Assembly (NCBI GenBank): GCA_000469685.2
Contig: LS997563.1
Span: forward strand, 4,289,281 to 4,353,280
DNA from: Haemonchus contortus
Taxonomy: Eukaryota; Nematoda; Chromadorea; Rhabditida; Trichostrongylidae
Direction: 5' to 3'
Length of the DNA: 64,000 nucleotides
Shown: piece by piece, positions 48,270 through 57,639 of the stretch
Layout: the number at the start of each line of letters is the position of its first letter
Numbering within the stretch: position 1 is the stretch's first letter
Notes under the pieces: model-generated
Databases searched by the model: none
Seen by the model: the letters and a program-made list of their open reading frames with translations, nothing else
What the model was told of the DNA's origin: nothing
Program-made: the position numbers and the translations under genes

Positions 48270-48507
48270 GGCTGCTTTTAGACTTCGACGTCCGTCCGTC
48301 CGTCCGTTCAACGCGTGCTGCGACGGTGGTCGCGTGCGTGTCGCGACGATGGTTCTAGAGAGGTGTTGACAGCGCCGGCACGTGATTTAGCGCTGTCAAC
48401 ACCTTTTTAAAACCGCGGTCGCGGCACGCAAGCGGCCGTTGTCGCAGCACGCGTTGAACGGACGGACGGACGGACGGACGAACGGACGTCGAAGTCTGAA
48501 AGCAGCC
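48270..48507. mobile_element. PIF/Harbinger-like MITE with TTA duplication, copy 2
   Basis: Ends GGCTGCTTTTAGACTTCGAC and GTCGAAGTCTGAAAGCAGCC are inverse complements, extended by GTCC/GGAC tetranucleotide runs on each side. TTA flanks both ends (48267-48269 and 48508-48510), a 3-bp target duplication of the TWA type typical of PIF/Harbinger. The centre contains a second inverted pair, GGTGTTGACAGCGC and GCGCTGTCAACACC. No coding potential. Confidence 0.8.
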
Positions 48508-48542
48508 TTATAGAGGCGTTCTATTTTCCGTTCATCAGGTAA

Positions 48543-48737
48543 GGCCGCTTTCGACTTCGACAACCGTCCGTGCGTCCGCCCGTCCGACGCGTGCGTGCTG
48601 CCACGGAGGTCGCTAGAGTAGTGTTGACAGCGCTGACTCGTGATCTAGTGGTGTCAACAATGGTCAGGTGCCGCAGCACGCATGCGTTGGACGGACGGAC
48701 GGACGGTCGCATGAATCGTTGAGGTCTGAAAGCAGCC
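48543..48737. mobile_element. PIF/Harbinger-like MITE with TAA duplication, copy 3
   Basis: Begins GGCCGCTTTCGACTTCGAC and ends GGTCTGAAAGCAGCC, with TAA on both sides (48540-48542 and 48738-48740). The middle carries GTGTTGACAGCGCTGACTCG, shared with the element 35 bp to the left, so the two are relatives that landed next to each other. Confidence 0.8.
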
Positions 48738-48741
48738 TAAC

Positions 48742-49660
48742 GACCGGCGAGACGCGTCGCACTATGAATGCGCCACCATGGGAAAGTCTTCCGATCGATA
48801 TGTAACTAATCTTTTTTGCGGGCTCCTTCAGGTAGCAAACTATGAACGAAACTTAACAAACCAGAAAGTTAGTGAACTTTCCATGACACTGGTTTTATGA
48901 CAGTAATATTTTCTGGGAACTTTGAAAGCCATGAATTCACGAAACTGAAACGATTCAAAAAAAACCATGTTAAAATCACAAAAAAAACTGTGAAATTTGT
49001 ATGGAGGCGTTGGTAGCGTGGTAAGTGATTCCGACAGCACCAAAAACACTCCATGTGACTTTACCGATCAGTTGCCTGCTCTTAAACACACCCATGACAA
49101 ACATGTGAAGGGTCTTGAGGCCTTGAAAAGCAGGTAAACCATATGAAAGCGTAAACAATGCAAGACAACACTTTTTTAACAAGTTACTTTCAGAAGAGCA
49201 ATCTTGCGGATGCCATGAGCTCATTATAGTCACACATAAACATGTACCCTAACGTTCACGGGCCTGCTCTATACCATGCTCGCTCCATGGCTAGTTTGTG
49301 ACCTAATCAACCTTACAACAAAAAAGATTGGAATTCGAATTGCTCGAGTTGTTTTTTAGCTTTGCAGTGTGTTGTTTTTTTTGCGGTATTTTTTGTATCG
49401 TGCATTTACGTCAATCTTATTTCTAAGTATATACAGTTTTTGTATGCTGCTAAATAATGCGGGGACATGAGAATTGGAGGAGGCCAGTAGATAAAGACAA
49501 TTAAGCGTCATTGTTGTGTCGGTAAAACCTCGTTTTGGATAATTTTCAATGTTTTCTGTCGTTATCGCAACAAAATTTTATGAAACCGCACAACAACTGG
49601 TGATGGGTACTGCAAAAGGTGTCCAGTGTCTTACAAAACAATTTAAGTTAGCTATCTACG
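48742..49660. other. Intergenic stretch, nothing recognised
   Basis: Short open frames only; AT-rich. Confidence 0.45.
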
Positions 49661-49664
49661 ACCT

Positions 49665-51255
49665 ATTTTGCATTGTCAACCGAACGCAATTAAATCTCGC
49701 CACCGGCTGCCATTTGAATTACTTTCCCGCGCGCGAATATTCGAATAGACTTTCGTGGACTGTCATTAGAGCACATTATATCCCTACGATGCGAGTGCAA
49801 AAATGTACATTGTTGTTTATGTGACCTTTTGGGCTATATTCCGAGTAAGGAGGAGTTGGCTTGGTGGTAGTCTACCTCTTCGTTACGAACTGTAATGAAA
49901 AGAGGATATAATGAAGGTGAGAAGGGACTTTTCACTGCATGAAGCACCAATTGTCAGTAGGGGTTATGGTACTATTCTACTATTACACCCCCAAAAACTC
50001 AAAATTTTAATTTTCGATGAAACTTCGCCTATAGGGGTAATCCGATGCCCTGATAACGAATATGACCTCCATTTTTGGCGTTGGCGCCACTTGGCTCCAA
50101 TTGGCGCCAAGGGTGTTTTCACCAAATTTGCTGAAAACTTGCGTTTAGGGGTTATTTGAGGTCCTGATAACGAATATAACATTCATTTTTGGCGCTGGCG
50201 CCATTTGGCTCCAATTGGCGCCAATTTGGCGCCAATTGGAGCCAAGTGGCGTCAACGCCAAAAATGAAGGTCATATTCGTTATCAGGGCATCGGATTACC
50301 CCTATAGGCGAAGTTTCATCAAAAATTAAAATTTTGAGTTTTTGGGGGTGTAACAGTAGAGTAGTTCTGGGGGTGTAATAGTAGAATAGTACCGGGGTTA
50401 TCCTTTGTTTTCCAATGTCAGTCTGCCTTCGAAATGTCCTTTCTAAATCTAAGTTGGAGGTTCTCGCAATAAAGTAATTGATTCAGTTTACACTCCAGGA
50501 GATCCTTCATTTCTTCTACCCTCGTAAGTAGGTGGCAATATTGAAGGTCACATATCGACCGCAAATGAGACATTTTTGATCGTTTTGTATAAAAATATTC
50601 ATGTGAATTTCAATGACAAAGGATGAGTTGCATTGGGATCACAGGTTCTTCAAGTGCTCGACTCTCCGCGGAGGTGCAAATAGTACTTAGTGGTTGATTA
50701 TTCGGAGTGTCCGTGGAGTTCGCTTCAAGAAGGAACCCTATTTGTTGCAGCCTTCAAGACTAACTCAATAGGGAAAACAGAAATGGATGAAAAAGTGAGG
50801 ATTTTGCAAGAAAAACGAGATCCGTTTAGTCTACCAAGTTCTCCTTTCCTCGGAATACGAGAAAGACAGAAATAACCCAAGTGATGTTATACCTGATTCT
50901 GTTCTAATAATGCTTTTGTGAAAAACTCACGTAACATAATCCCATTTTTCAGTTCTCTAGAAAGTTGCCTACCTTGACACACGGCATTGTATGAAATCAA
51001 ATTTCAGATCATTATGCCCTGCTACAATCACTTCAATGTCGAACAAGTGGTCGTATGGGGCTCGTCGAGGAGACAACGTACTTGTTTTTGTACCGTTTGG
51101 ACACTTTGCAAGCCATTCTACCGAGTGTAGTGTACGGGGCGCCGGCTTCAGGACTGTCACGTGGTGCCTAATTCAAACCCCCGCGCGCGGGAAAGTAATT
51201 CAAACGGCAGCCGGTGGCGAGATTTAATCGCGTTCTTGTCAACCTTGCATTTTAG
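49665..51255. mobile_element. 1.6-kb terminal-inverted-repeat element, carrying a nested MITE
   Basis: About 100 bp at 49665-49775 is the inverse complement of 51150-51255. Shared words include AAATCTCGCCACCGGCTGCC against GGCAGCCGGTGGCGAGATTT and GAATTACTTTCCCGCGCGCG against CGCGCGCGGGAAAGTAATTC. No transposase is recognised inside; the only + frame of note (50991-51227) overlaps the right arm. A 426-bp MITE sits within. Either a non-autonomous DNA transposon or two inverted copies of one repeat. Confidence 0.6.
49968..50393. mobile_element. hAT-like MITE with 8-bp target duplication
   Basis: Terminal sequences GGTACTATTCTACTATTACA and TGTAATAGTAGAATAGTACC are perfect inverse complements over 20 bp. 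Perfect 8-bp copies of GGGGTTAT flank the element at 49960-49967 and 50394-50401, the duplication size made by hAT transposases. The rest forms a long stem with multiple GGCGCCAATTGG palindromes. The right arm has an extra partial copy of the terminal sequence. No coding capacity. Intact termini and duplication suggest a young insertion. Confidence 0.88.
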
Positions 51256-51259
51256 TCCT

Positions 51260-51765
51260 TACAGAGCAAGTCAATATAAGTTTCATTTATTAAAGTATTC
51301 CTCGATGGTCTTTATTTATCGGTTTGTAAGCCTGAAGTAGGCACCAAGATGTTGAGATGGTTTTGAATTTTTATTCATTCTGACGCGAATAAGTTTTAAA
51401 CCTCAGTTTCTTCATTAATAACATTTGGGAGATTCACAGCTTCAACCTGCTTCGTAATTTTGAGTCTTAGGAAGTCTCCAAGACCCCAGCGGTTAATGTA
51501 TTTGGAGAAACAAATTTAAAAGCGATGAGGAATCTAATGAAGTGGTGCGTATTGTTTCTAGTCATTGAAGATTCTCGCATAATGCTAGCAAAACTAAATT
51601 TACCGATCCTTTTATGGGAAATAACTTGGTTTTTTTTGAGTAAAGCTCCCATACATTATATTGTCGCTGAAGATTTGAATTGAGCTTTACTGATGATTAT
51701 TCACCATCTTCGAGCCCTACAAGTCAATTTATGGGTGATCTTGTCCAGCGCACATGCCGTTTTCT
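51260..51765. other. Intergenic stretch upstream of the TMEM222-like gene
   Basis: No gene recognised. It may contain the promoter of the downstream gene, but no TATA box or other clear motif was seen. Confidence 0.4.
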
Positions 51766-51770
51766 TTCAG
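51761..51770 (+). promoter_or_regulatory. Candidate spliced-leader acceptor of the TMEM222-like gene
   Basis: TTTCTTTCAG is a near-consensus nematode 3' splice site with no in-phase upstream exon found. It lies 204 nt before the chosen ATG and 108 nt before an alternative in-frame ATG at 51878. A short upstream frame begins at 51789. Confidence 0.45.
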
Positions 51771-51973
51771 AGCACCTTTAACTACTGAAAATGATACCAG
51801 CCTAGTTTATGACACTGTTTTTTGGGTTTGTGCCGCGGCAACAGTTTCCATGACGCAGAGCGACGCTTCATGTCTCCATGCTCCAAAGATCTTTCTGGCA
51901 ACGCATTTTAGCAATCGTGGATACCTCGTCGAAGTTGACAAGTGGTGCAAATCTGGAGGCGAAGGATTCAAGG

Positions 51974-53678
51974 ATGGTTGTCGATGAGGAAATCGACATT
52001 GCTAGGCATCGATTTCCATACTGCATAGTTTGGACCCCTCTCCCTGTTCTCACGTAGGTTTTTTTTTACATCGATTTCCTTTCCAGAAGAACCATGGCAT
52101 AAGTTTTAGATGGATTTTTCCATTAATTGGCCATATGGGAATCGCTACAAGCAGAGGAATCATTCGTGACTTCTCTGGAAGCTACTGCGTCACGGTTAGC
52201 TCTATTTTTACGCATCACATCGAATACATGAAGTTTTGCAATGTTTTTTTGTAATTTAGGAAGATGACATGGGCTTTGACTGGCCAACCATGTATTGGCG
52301 ATTATCTGCGGATGCTGTTGAAGGTGGAGCAGAGGCTTATGACAGAGCTATTCGAGAGGCATCGGATGAGTACAAAGGAAGAGTTGTGAGTTCTTTGTCA
52401 GCCCTTCCGAATGTTGGGGAGAGCTATCAGATTCGATAATGCTTTGTTCTAATATAAAAAAAAAGCGAATTGATAGTGGTAGCAAATGATTGTACAGGCT
52501 AAATTCCTATTAAAAGGGTTATACTTAATGAACTTCAACTACTTTGACGGTTCTGAGAGCTACTACAGTGTCGATTACAAGCTCTTGTAACAATCGCCGT
52601 CGGTAAAAGGAAATGCCTCCTCGTAGAGGGGTTGTGAGCTGCGTTTCACAAGCCTGCAATGATTCCCAAATTGCATTCACGGTGTCCTCAAGGGTTTCTT
52701 GTTTTTTTATTATTTCGTGAGCAAAACCTTCATTCGAATATTTTCATCCGAACTGTAGGCGCTGGGGAATCCCATATCCCTTATCACAATGGGCGGTCAC
52801 AGAACATTACTGACGATTCTGTAGTGAGGGGCTTGCAGCCGTAATGATTTTCAGTGACTGGCCTGGCCTTAGAACTGAACTCGTGAGGAAATGCCTACTA
52901 CTGTATATTTACGTGCCTTCACTCTTAGAAGGAAGGGCCGATCGAAGGAAAACGGCCGAAAAGGAGGCTGCCTGCACATTCTTGCCTACCTTTTTAGGAA
53001 TGTCATTCACTTCTTTGTCAACCACTGAAAGCAGTACTGTTCACTAAAAGTAATTTTTCCTCAAAAGCAGCCAGTCCAAACAAAGACCTAACCATCTCAA
53101 ATTTTCTGGCGAATCCGCAGTTAGCTTCGCCTTGATTAAGTTTTACTATTAGTCTTTATTGTTCACTTTGGTAAATCTAGCATATCCAAAAGCCATGAAA
53201 GGCCTCGTTCAACTTTCGTTCGGCTTCAACCATACATCCTTCAAAACTCAACAACTTGATGTATACTGGACAATGTTTGAGTGACATCAAAATAAGGGCA
53301 TTGAATCATGGCTTCAACTATATCCATACGTCGGATATACGACACAATACAATACAATAGCAATATAAAAATAATATTTAGCATAATATTTGCTGTGACA
53401 ATTGCCATTCCCATGTAGCCCTTGCTCTCAATACAATGCGATATGGAGGAAGTGATAGTTGGAATATGTTCAAGTTAGGATTTTACGTGCAAATCTATGG
53501 AAAATACACAGGGTAGGTAGACTTTTTGAATTCTTTTCTCAAGTTTGAATGCAAAGTAATTGTGTTTATACTTTGAATAACCAATGTTTTCATTTTCAGT
53601 ATTGGAGGTTTTCTTAAACAATGGGCAGTCTTCTTCGTTTTGTGCGCAGTTTTTGCGGCTATACTTATCCTTTCGTAA
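51974..53678 (+). CDS. TMEM222: TMEM222 (DUF778) family membrane protein (five exons)
   Basis: Exons 51974-52053, 52110-52194, 52260-52385, 53382-53512 and 53600-53678 join in phase to 166 aa. It matches animal TMEM222 in order: ARHRFPYCIVWTPLPVLT (10-27), PLIGHMGIATSRGIIRDFSG, the acidic EDDMGF segment with WPTMYWRL, a DRAIREASDEYKGR helix, CCDNCHSHVALALNTMRY (101-118), WNMFKLGF, and a C-terminal hydrophobic membrane segment (about 145-166). The Cys/His cluster CCDNCHSH is intact. The biochemical role of the family is unknown. Human TMEM222 is about 40 residues longer, mainly N-terminally; an upstream in-frame ATG at 51878 would add 32 residues. The chosen Met begins the conserved part. The third intron is 996 bp. 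The U2A' gene follows on the same strand. Confidence 0.9.
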
Positions 53679-54112
53679 TTTTCTTCTTTGTACAAGAGCC
53701 TGTGCTACCTGCAGCTGTATATTTCATTTATGTGAGAATTACTATACAAATATTTCTAGTTGAGCTATTGACGTTAGTGTCTACAAGCCTCGTCCACATT
53801 TTACGGGCTGCTTTTACAACGATTCGTTGGTTGTTTTCTCGTCTTACCTCTTAATTTTCGTGGTTGTACTTAATATTCAAATGCAACTTGAACGGTTAAA
53901 CTGCTTGCGTTAATAATTCTAGTGTAGGCTTACTCTTGTTCTTAACGAAGTCAGGTAATCATCATTGGGTTTGTTGTGTATTTATAAATGTGCTTGCTTA
54001 ATATTGGTGTTGATTATACGGTTACCTCCGTGACTGCTACTTCTCTACGTAGAGCTTCTCACTGTTTATCTTTTTTCCAAAATTTCGTTTAGTTTTGAAG
54101 TTTTGTGACAAG
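53679..54112. promoter_or_regulatory. Intercistronic region between TMEM222-like and U2A' genes
   Basis: This 434-bp, T-rich gap has no open gene. A TTATAAATG near 53980 is a weak polyadenylation-signal candidate. ATTTCGTTTAG at 54082-54092 is a candidate trans-splice acceptor 20 nt before the U2A' ATG. The gap is longer than in typical C. elegans operons but not impossible for strongylid nematodes. Confidence 0.4.
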
Positions 54113-56990
54113 ATGGTTCGTCTGACCGTGGAATTGATCGATAATGCACCTCAGTTCATCAACACTGTTCGGGAACGCGAGCTCAATTTACGTGGCTACA
54201 AAATACCGGTAATAGAAAACATGGGAGTCACGAAGGTAAGGTTGTGTTAGGGTATCGTTGACCGGCCAGTTTTGGTAAGGCATCACCATAACTTTGGTTC
54301 TGATGTGTTGCACTGTGGACGAACTTTTCGCTGTTCATCTAAATAAGTTTTAGGACCAGTTTGATGTCATCGACCTGACAGACAATGATATCAAAAGATT
54401 GGATAATCTCCCATTGCTGAAACGGCTACATACTCTCTATTTGCACAATAACAGAGTACAGTGAGTTACAGCTTGCTCTTTTTCATTGCGGAAATTAGCG
54501 TTCTTCTGGAGCCCCGTAAGGGTGGAGTTATACTCCATTAACATTCGAAGATCTCAGTCATTCCGAGCATTTACAGTTTAGTCTTGTGGGTTTTGAGTTT
54601 TTACTGGACCCTAGATGAGCGCTATTGGTGCTTAAATTCGTTCTTTTAACAAGCGAAACAGTTCCGATTCTGTGGTCGTTCCCTGAGTTCATTTGTCGGT
54701 TTTTTCTCTGAGAAAAAAGATTTCATGCGAATTTTGATGGAGTTCGATAAGATGCGCCCAGTTCTTGTGGACAGATTTGATTGATTGTAGACAATTTACT
54801 TCAAAGCAAAGACAGGTGGAATTCGGACCACAAATTGGCGTTCTGAGAACCATTGGGAAGAAGAATTCGCTTTATTAGAGGGGACGTTCGTTAATCCTCA
54901 AGTCGTTTACCTTAATGATGAACCATTGGCCCATTTATGAATTGAACATGTCACATTATTGAAATCGTTTAATAACGTTGGTGCCCTCGATATGCCGTTG
55001 CCTGAGAGATTAACGACAACAGCACTATCCCCTTTTTAATAATTTTTTGCTTAGCCAAATAAAATTGGACCCAAACCTTTGAAGATATGTTATAGTCACC
55101 AATACCTAAAGGAAGTTGGGTGGGGAATTTGAACTCTTCACATTTTTGAATCATACATTGTGAACACTTTCTGCTAAGAAACATCTTTAAACGTCGGACC
55201 ATCAAAACCATGTGACGTGCGCTGCACTAAGATTAGATTTGTAAGAAGTGTTTTAGATGACTGTTTTTGTGCTATGAGTCATCGCGGTTCCACGAATATG
55301 TCCATATGCGATTTTGGCTGCTTTAATTAGTGCCTACATCAAAGTACTCTCATTTTTGGGTTGTTTTTAGCTACATTCAGCCTGACATAGGCGAGAAGTT
55401 GCCGAATTTGAAAATTCTTGCTCTGACTAACAACAATATCACTGAATTGGGTGACATCGACCCACTAGCCAACTGCAAAAAATTGGAATACATTACGTAA
55501 GTACTTCAAATCATGCCAGATTATCCGGTGTACCGCTTTGCTTACTGCTTTGACTTTAGCTTCATCGGGAACCCCATAACTCACAAAACGAACTACCGAG
55601 CGTACATAATCTACAAGTTGCCATCTGTTCGCGTTATCGACTTCAAGCGCATAAGATTAGCGGTGAGTTTTTTTTTTATAAAACGTCAAAGCATTTTTAG
55701 GAGCTTCTCACCATTTTTTTGGCACCTTATATGCATGTTGGAATTTTGCGAAGGGAGCTGTCATCTACTTTATAACCCGTAAAGACTGCGTCGTAATAAA
55801 ATGGTTTCAAGTTTCTTCTCCTTCTCAAGTGTTGTTGTTTAGGAACGTGAGGCTGCACGCAAGTTGTTCAAAGGCAAAAAAGGTCAGAAAGCTCGTGACG
55901 CCATCAAGCGTAGCACTGCTGCTCCCAGTGAAACAGAGAATGCAGAGTTACAGAGGGTTAACGGCGCCACGATCACTGCTGAAGACCGAGCTAAAATTCA
56001 GGTATGCGTCGCCTAGAACGTCAATTTTAATTTTATAGATTTGTGAGGTTCGATGCGATCCGCAGTCGGGGTAGGGAAACCTTTTCTTATTAACTGTGCC
56101 CACTTCCACTTGATTTCTGAGTTCCGATAAAGTCGAATCACGACATTTTTGCCAAATATTGTCCATTTTGTGCATAATTTGATGTCTATAGAGCATTTCT
56201 CCCTTCTCGTTTCAGGGCTGCTGTTCGTTTGGATATTGTTTTATATCAGTTGCAGCTCATTTAAATTCGAGAATGATAGGCCCTTATTGCTCGCGCCGTT
56301 TATGTCGCGTAGTTGTGAGTGGGAAAGGGAAAGGCTGTGCTAAGTTTAATTACTTCTCCCACTTATTAGGCAATGTTTAACTTATACATGCCAAGCTCTG
56401 ATGAGATAATGTGTTGCCTCTTCTACTGAATTATGTGCTATTTAAGAGTGCTATCGCAAGTGCTAGATCACTGGCCGAGGTGGAATATCTCCAATCAATT
56501 TTGGCTAGCGGTCGTATTCCGGAAAAAGGCTGGAACCGACAAATGCTACTTCCCAATGACGGAATGCCGATGGCCAATAATGATGGAATGTGAGTGCTTT
56601 ATTCGATTTTCATAAACTCAAATAATCCCTTTCTTTCTTTGGTTGTCTAGACTACCTGAGACTTTTCAATTACTGAAAAACTTATGATCGGACTGTTAGG
56701 ATATATCCAGATAACCTATGCATTCATCCTTTTGAAATCGCTGCGATCTTTTGCTGATGAAATTGTTTTGGTTTTTTGGTAACTTTACGTTTTTTAGGTT
56801 TGTTCCTGAATCTGAATCGTCGGAATACCCGCCTGCTCCGCACGACAGTCCAGTCGCGATGGATTACCAAGGAGCATATAATCAAAATGGCCACGATCAT
56901 ATTGACGTAGGACATCCACCTGCTCCAATGAATGGAAACGAGAATAACCAGGGTGGAGCAGTTAATATGGAAACAGACGGAACGCAATAA
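54113..56990 (+). CDS. mog-2: U2 snRNP A' protein (SNRPA1; MOG-2 orthologue), seven exons
   Basis: Exons 54113-54235, 54354-54460, 55371-55496, 55560-55662, 55843-56001, 56447-56589 and 56798-56990 join in phase to 317 aa with GT-AG introns. U2A' is a leucine-rich-repeat protein that pairs with U2B'' on stem-loop IV of U2 snRNA in the nuclear spliceosome. The N-terminus ELNLRGYKIPVIENMGVTKD, the LRR tract (DLTDNDIKRLDNLPLLKRLH; LPNLKILALTNNNITELGDI), and the cap motif ITHKTNYRAYIIYKLPSVRV match human U2A'. ERE(A)ARKLFKGKKG and SAIASARSLAEVEYLQSILA follow. Human U2A' has 255 residues; this protein has an extra Pro/Asn/Gly-rich tail of about 60 residues with two PPAP motifs (YPPAPHD, HPPAPMN). 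The TAA stop lies inside an AATAAA hexamer. The largest intron is 910 bp. The C. elegans U2A' (MOG-2) also acts in germline sex determination; that role here is only inferred. Confidence 0.95.
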
Positions 56991-56999
56991 ATGATCATA

Positions 57000-57366
57000 T
57001 GGGTGGGTGATGTTGTGACGTTGTTCATTTACTGCATTGAGGGAGTTTTTTTTTGAGTTAAAATCTGTGGAATTAGTTCACTGCCTCATTTATTCGTTTT
57101 TCTATAGATCGTGGTGTTTTTGATGAGAACAGAAACTTAAATCCTCTCTCTGTGTTGATGACTTTTCTGTGAACTGAACACTTTTCGATTGTATCCAAAT
57201 TCGTTTTTAGTGGTGTGTAAATGATGTTGGTCTCTTGGTTGGAAGCGAGCGTTGTTAAATTGTTCCATTGATGGTTTCATAAATATTCATCAAGTCACCT
57301 TTTTTGCCTGCTTTACCGTACCATACGTTAGTATTGTGCACAAAGGAGGCCATCCAGCACCTCAAA
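57000..57366. other. 3' flank of the U2A' gene
   Basis: T-rich, probably 3' UTR and terminator region. A poly-T run at 57046 and ATAAATATTCAT at 57281 are present, but no clear AATAAA beyond the one overlapping the stop codon. Confidence 0.4.
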
Positions 57367-57630
57367 AGGATAAAGTCTTCGGACTTTGATTAATCCCGTG
57401 TGAGGGATGCGCCCCCGCATTCGACTTCTATTCAGAATCGTAGTGGCCTTTACAGTGGCTTGTGGTGGCCCGCTGATGTACTTGTCAGTGCCTTTGTCCT
57501 CTCAGGCGAGTCTGGTACCAATTAAGCGACCTCGGAGGGATGGAAGGCTCGGTTTGCATAGGGCTTCAATCCAAATTCGAATCCATGACCATGCTTTGGG
57601 AAAGTACGCCACTTACTAATACACCCCCTC
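57367..57630 (-). repeat. tRNA-derived SINE, full-length copy
   Basis: Reverse copy containing the distal 3' domain (AGGATAAAGTCTTCGGACTT), GAGGGATGCGCCCCCGCATT, TATTCAGAATCGTAGTGGCC, GAGTCTGGTACCAATTAAGC, and a head with ATTCGAATCCATGACCATGC and GTACGCCACTTACTAATACA. One of the least diverged copies, about 380 bp downstream of U2A'. Confidence 0.8.
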
Positions 57631-57639
57631 CGTCCTGCA

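Noticed and set aside
48296..48312. CRISPR-like or microsatellite array
   Set aside because: The GTCC repeats are the arms of a MITE; no spacer-repeat structure exists.
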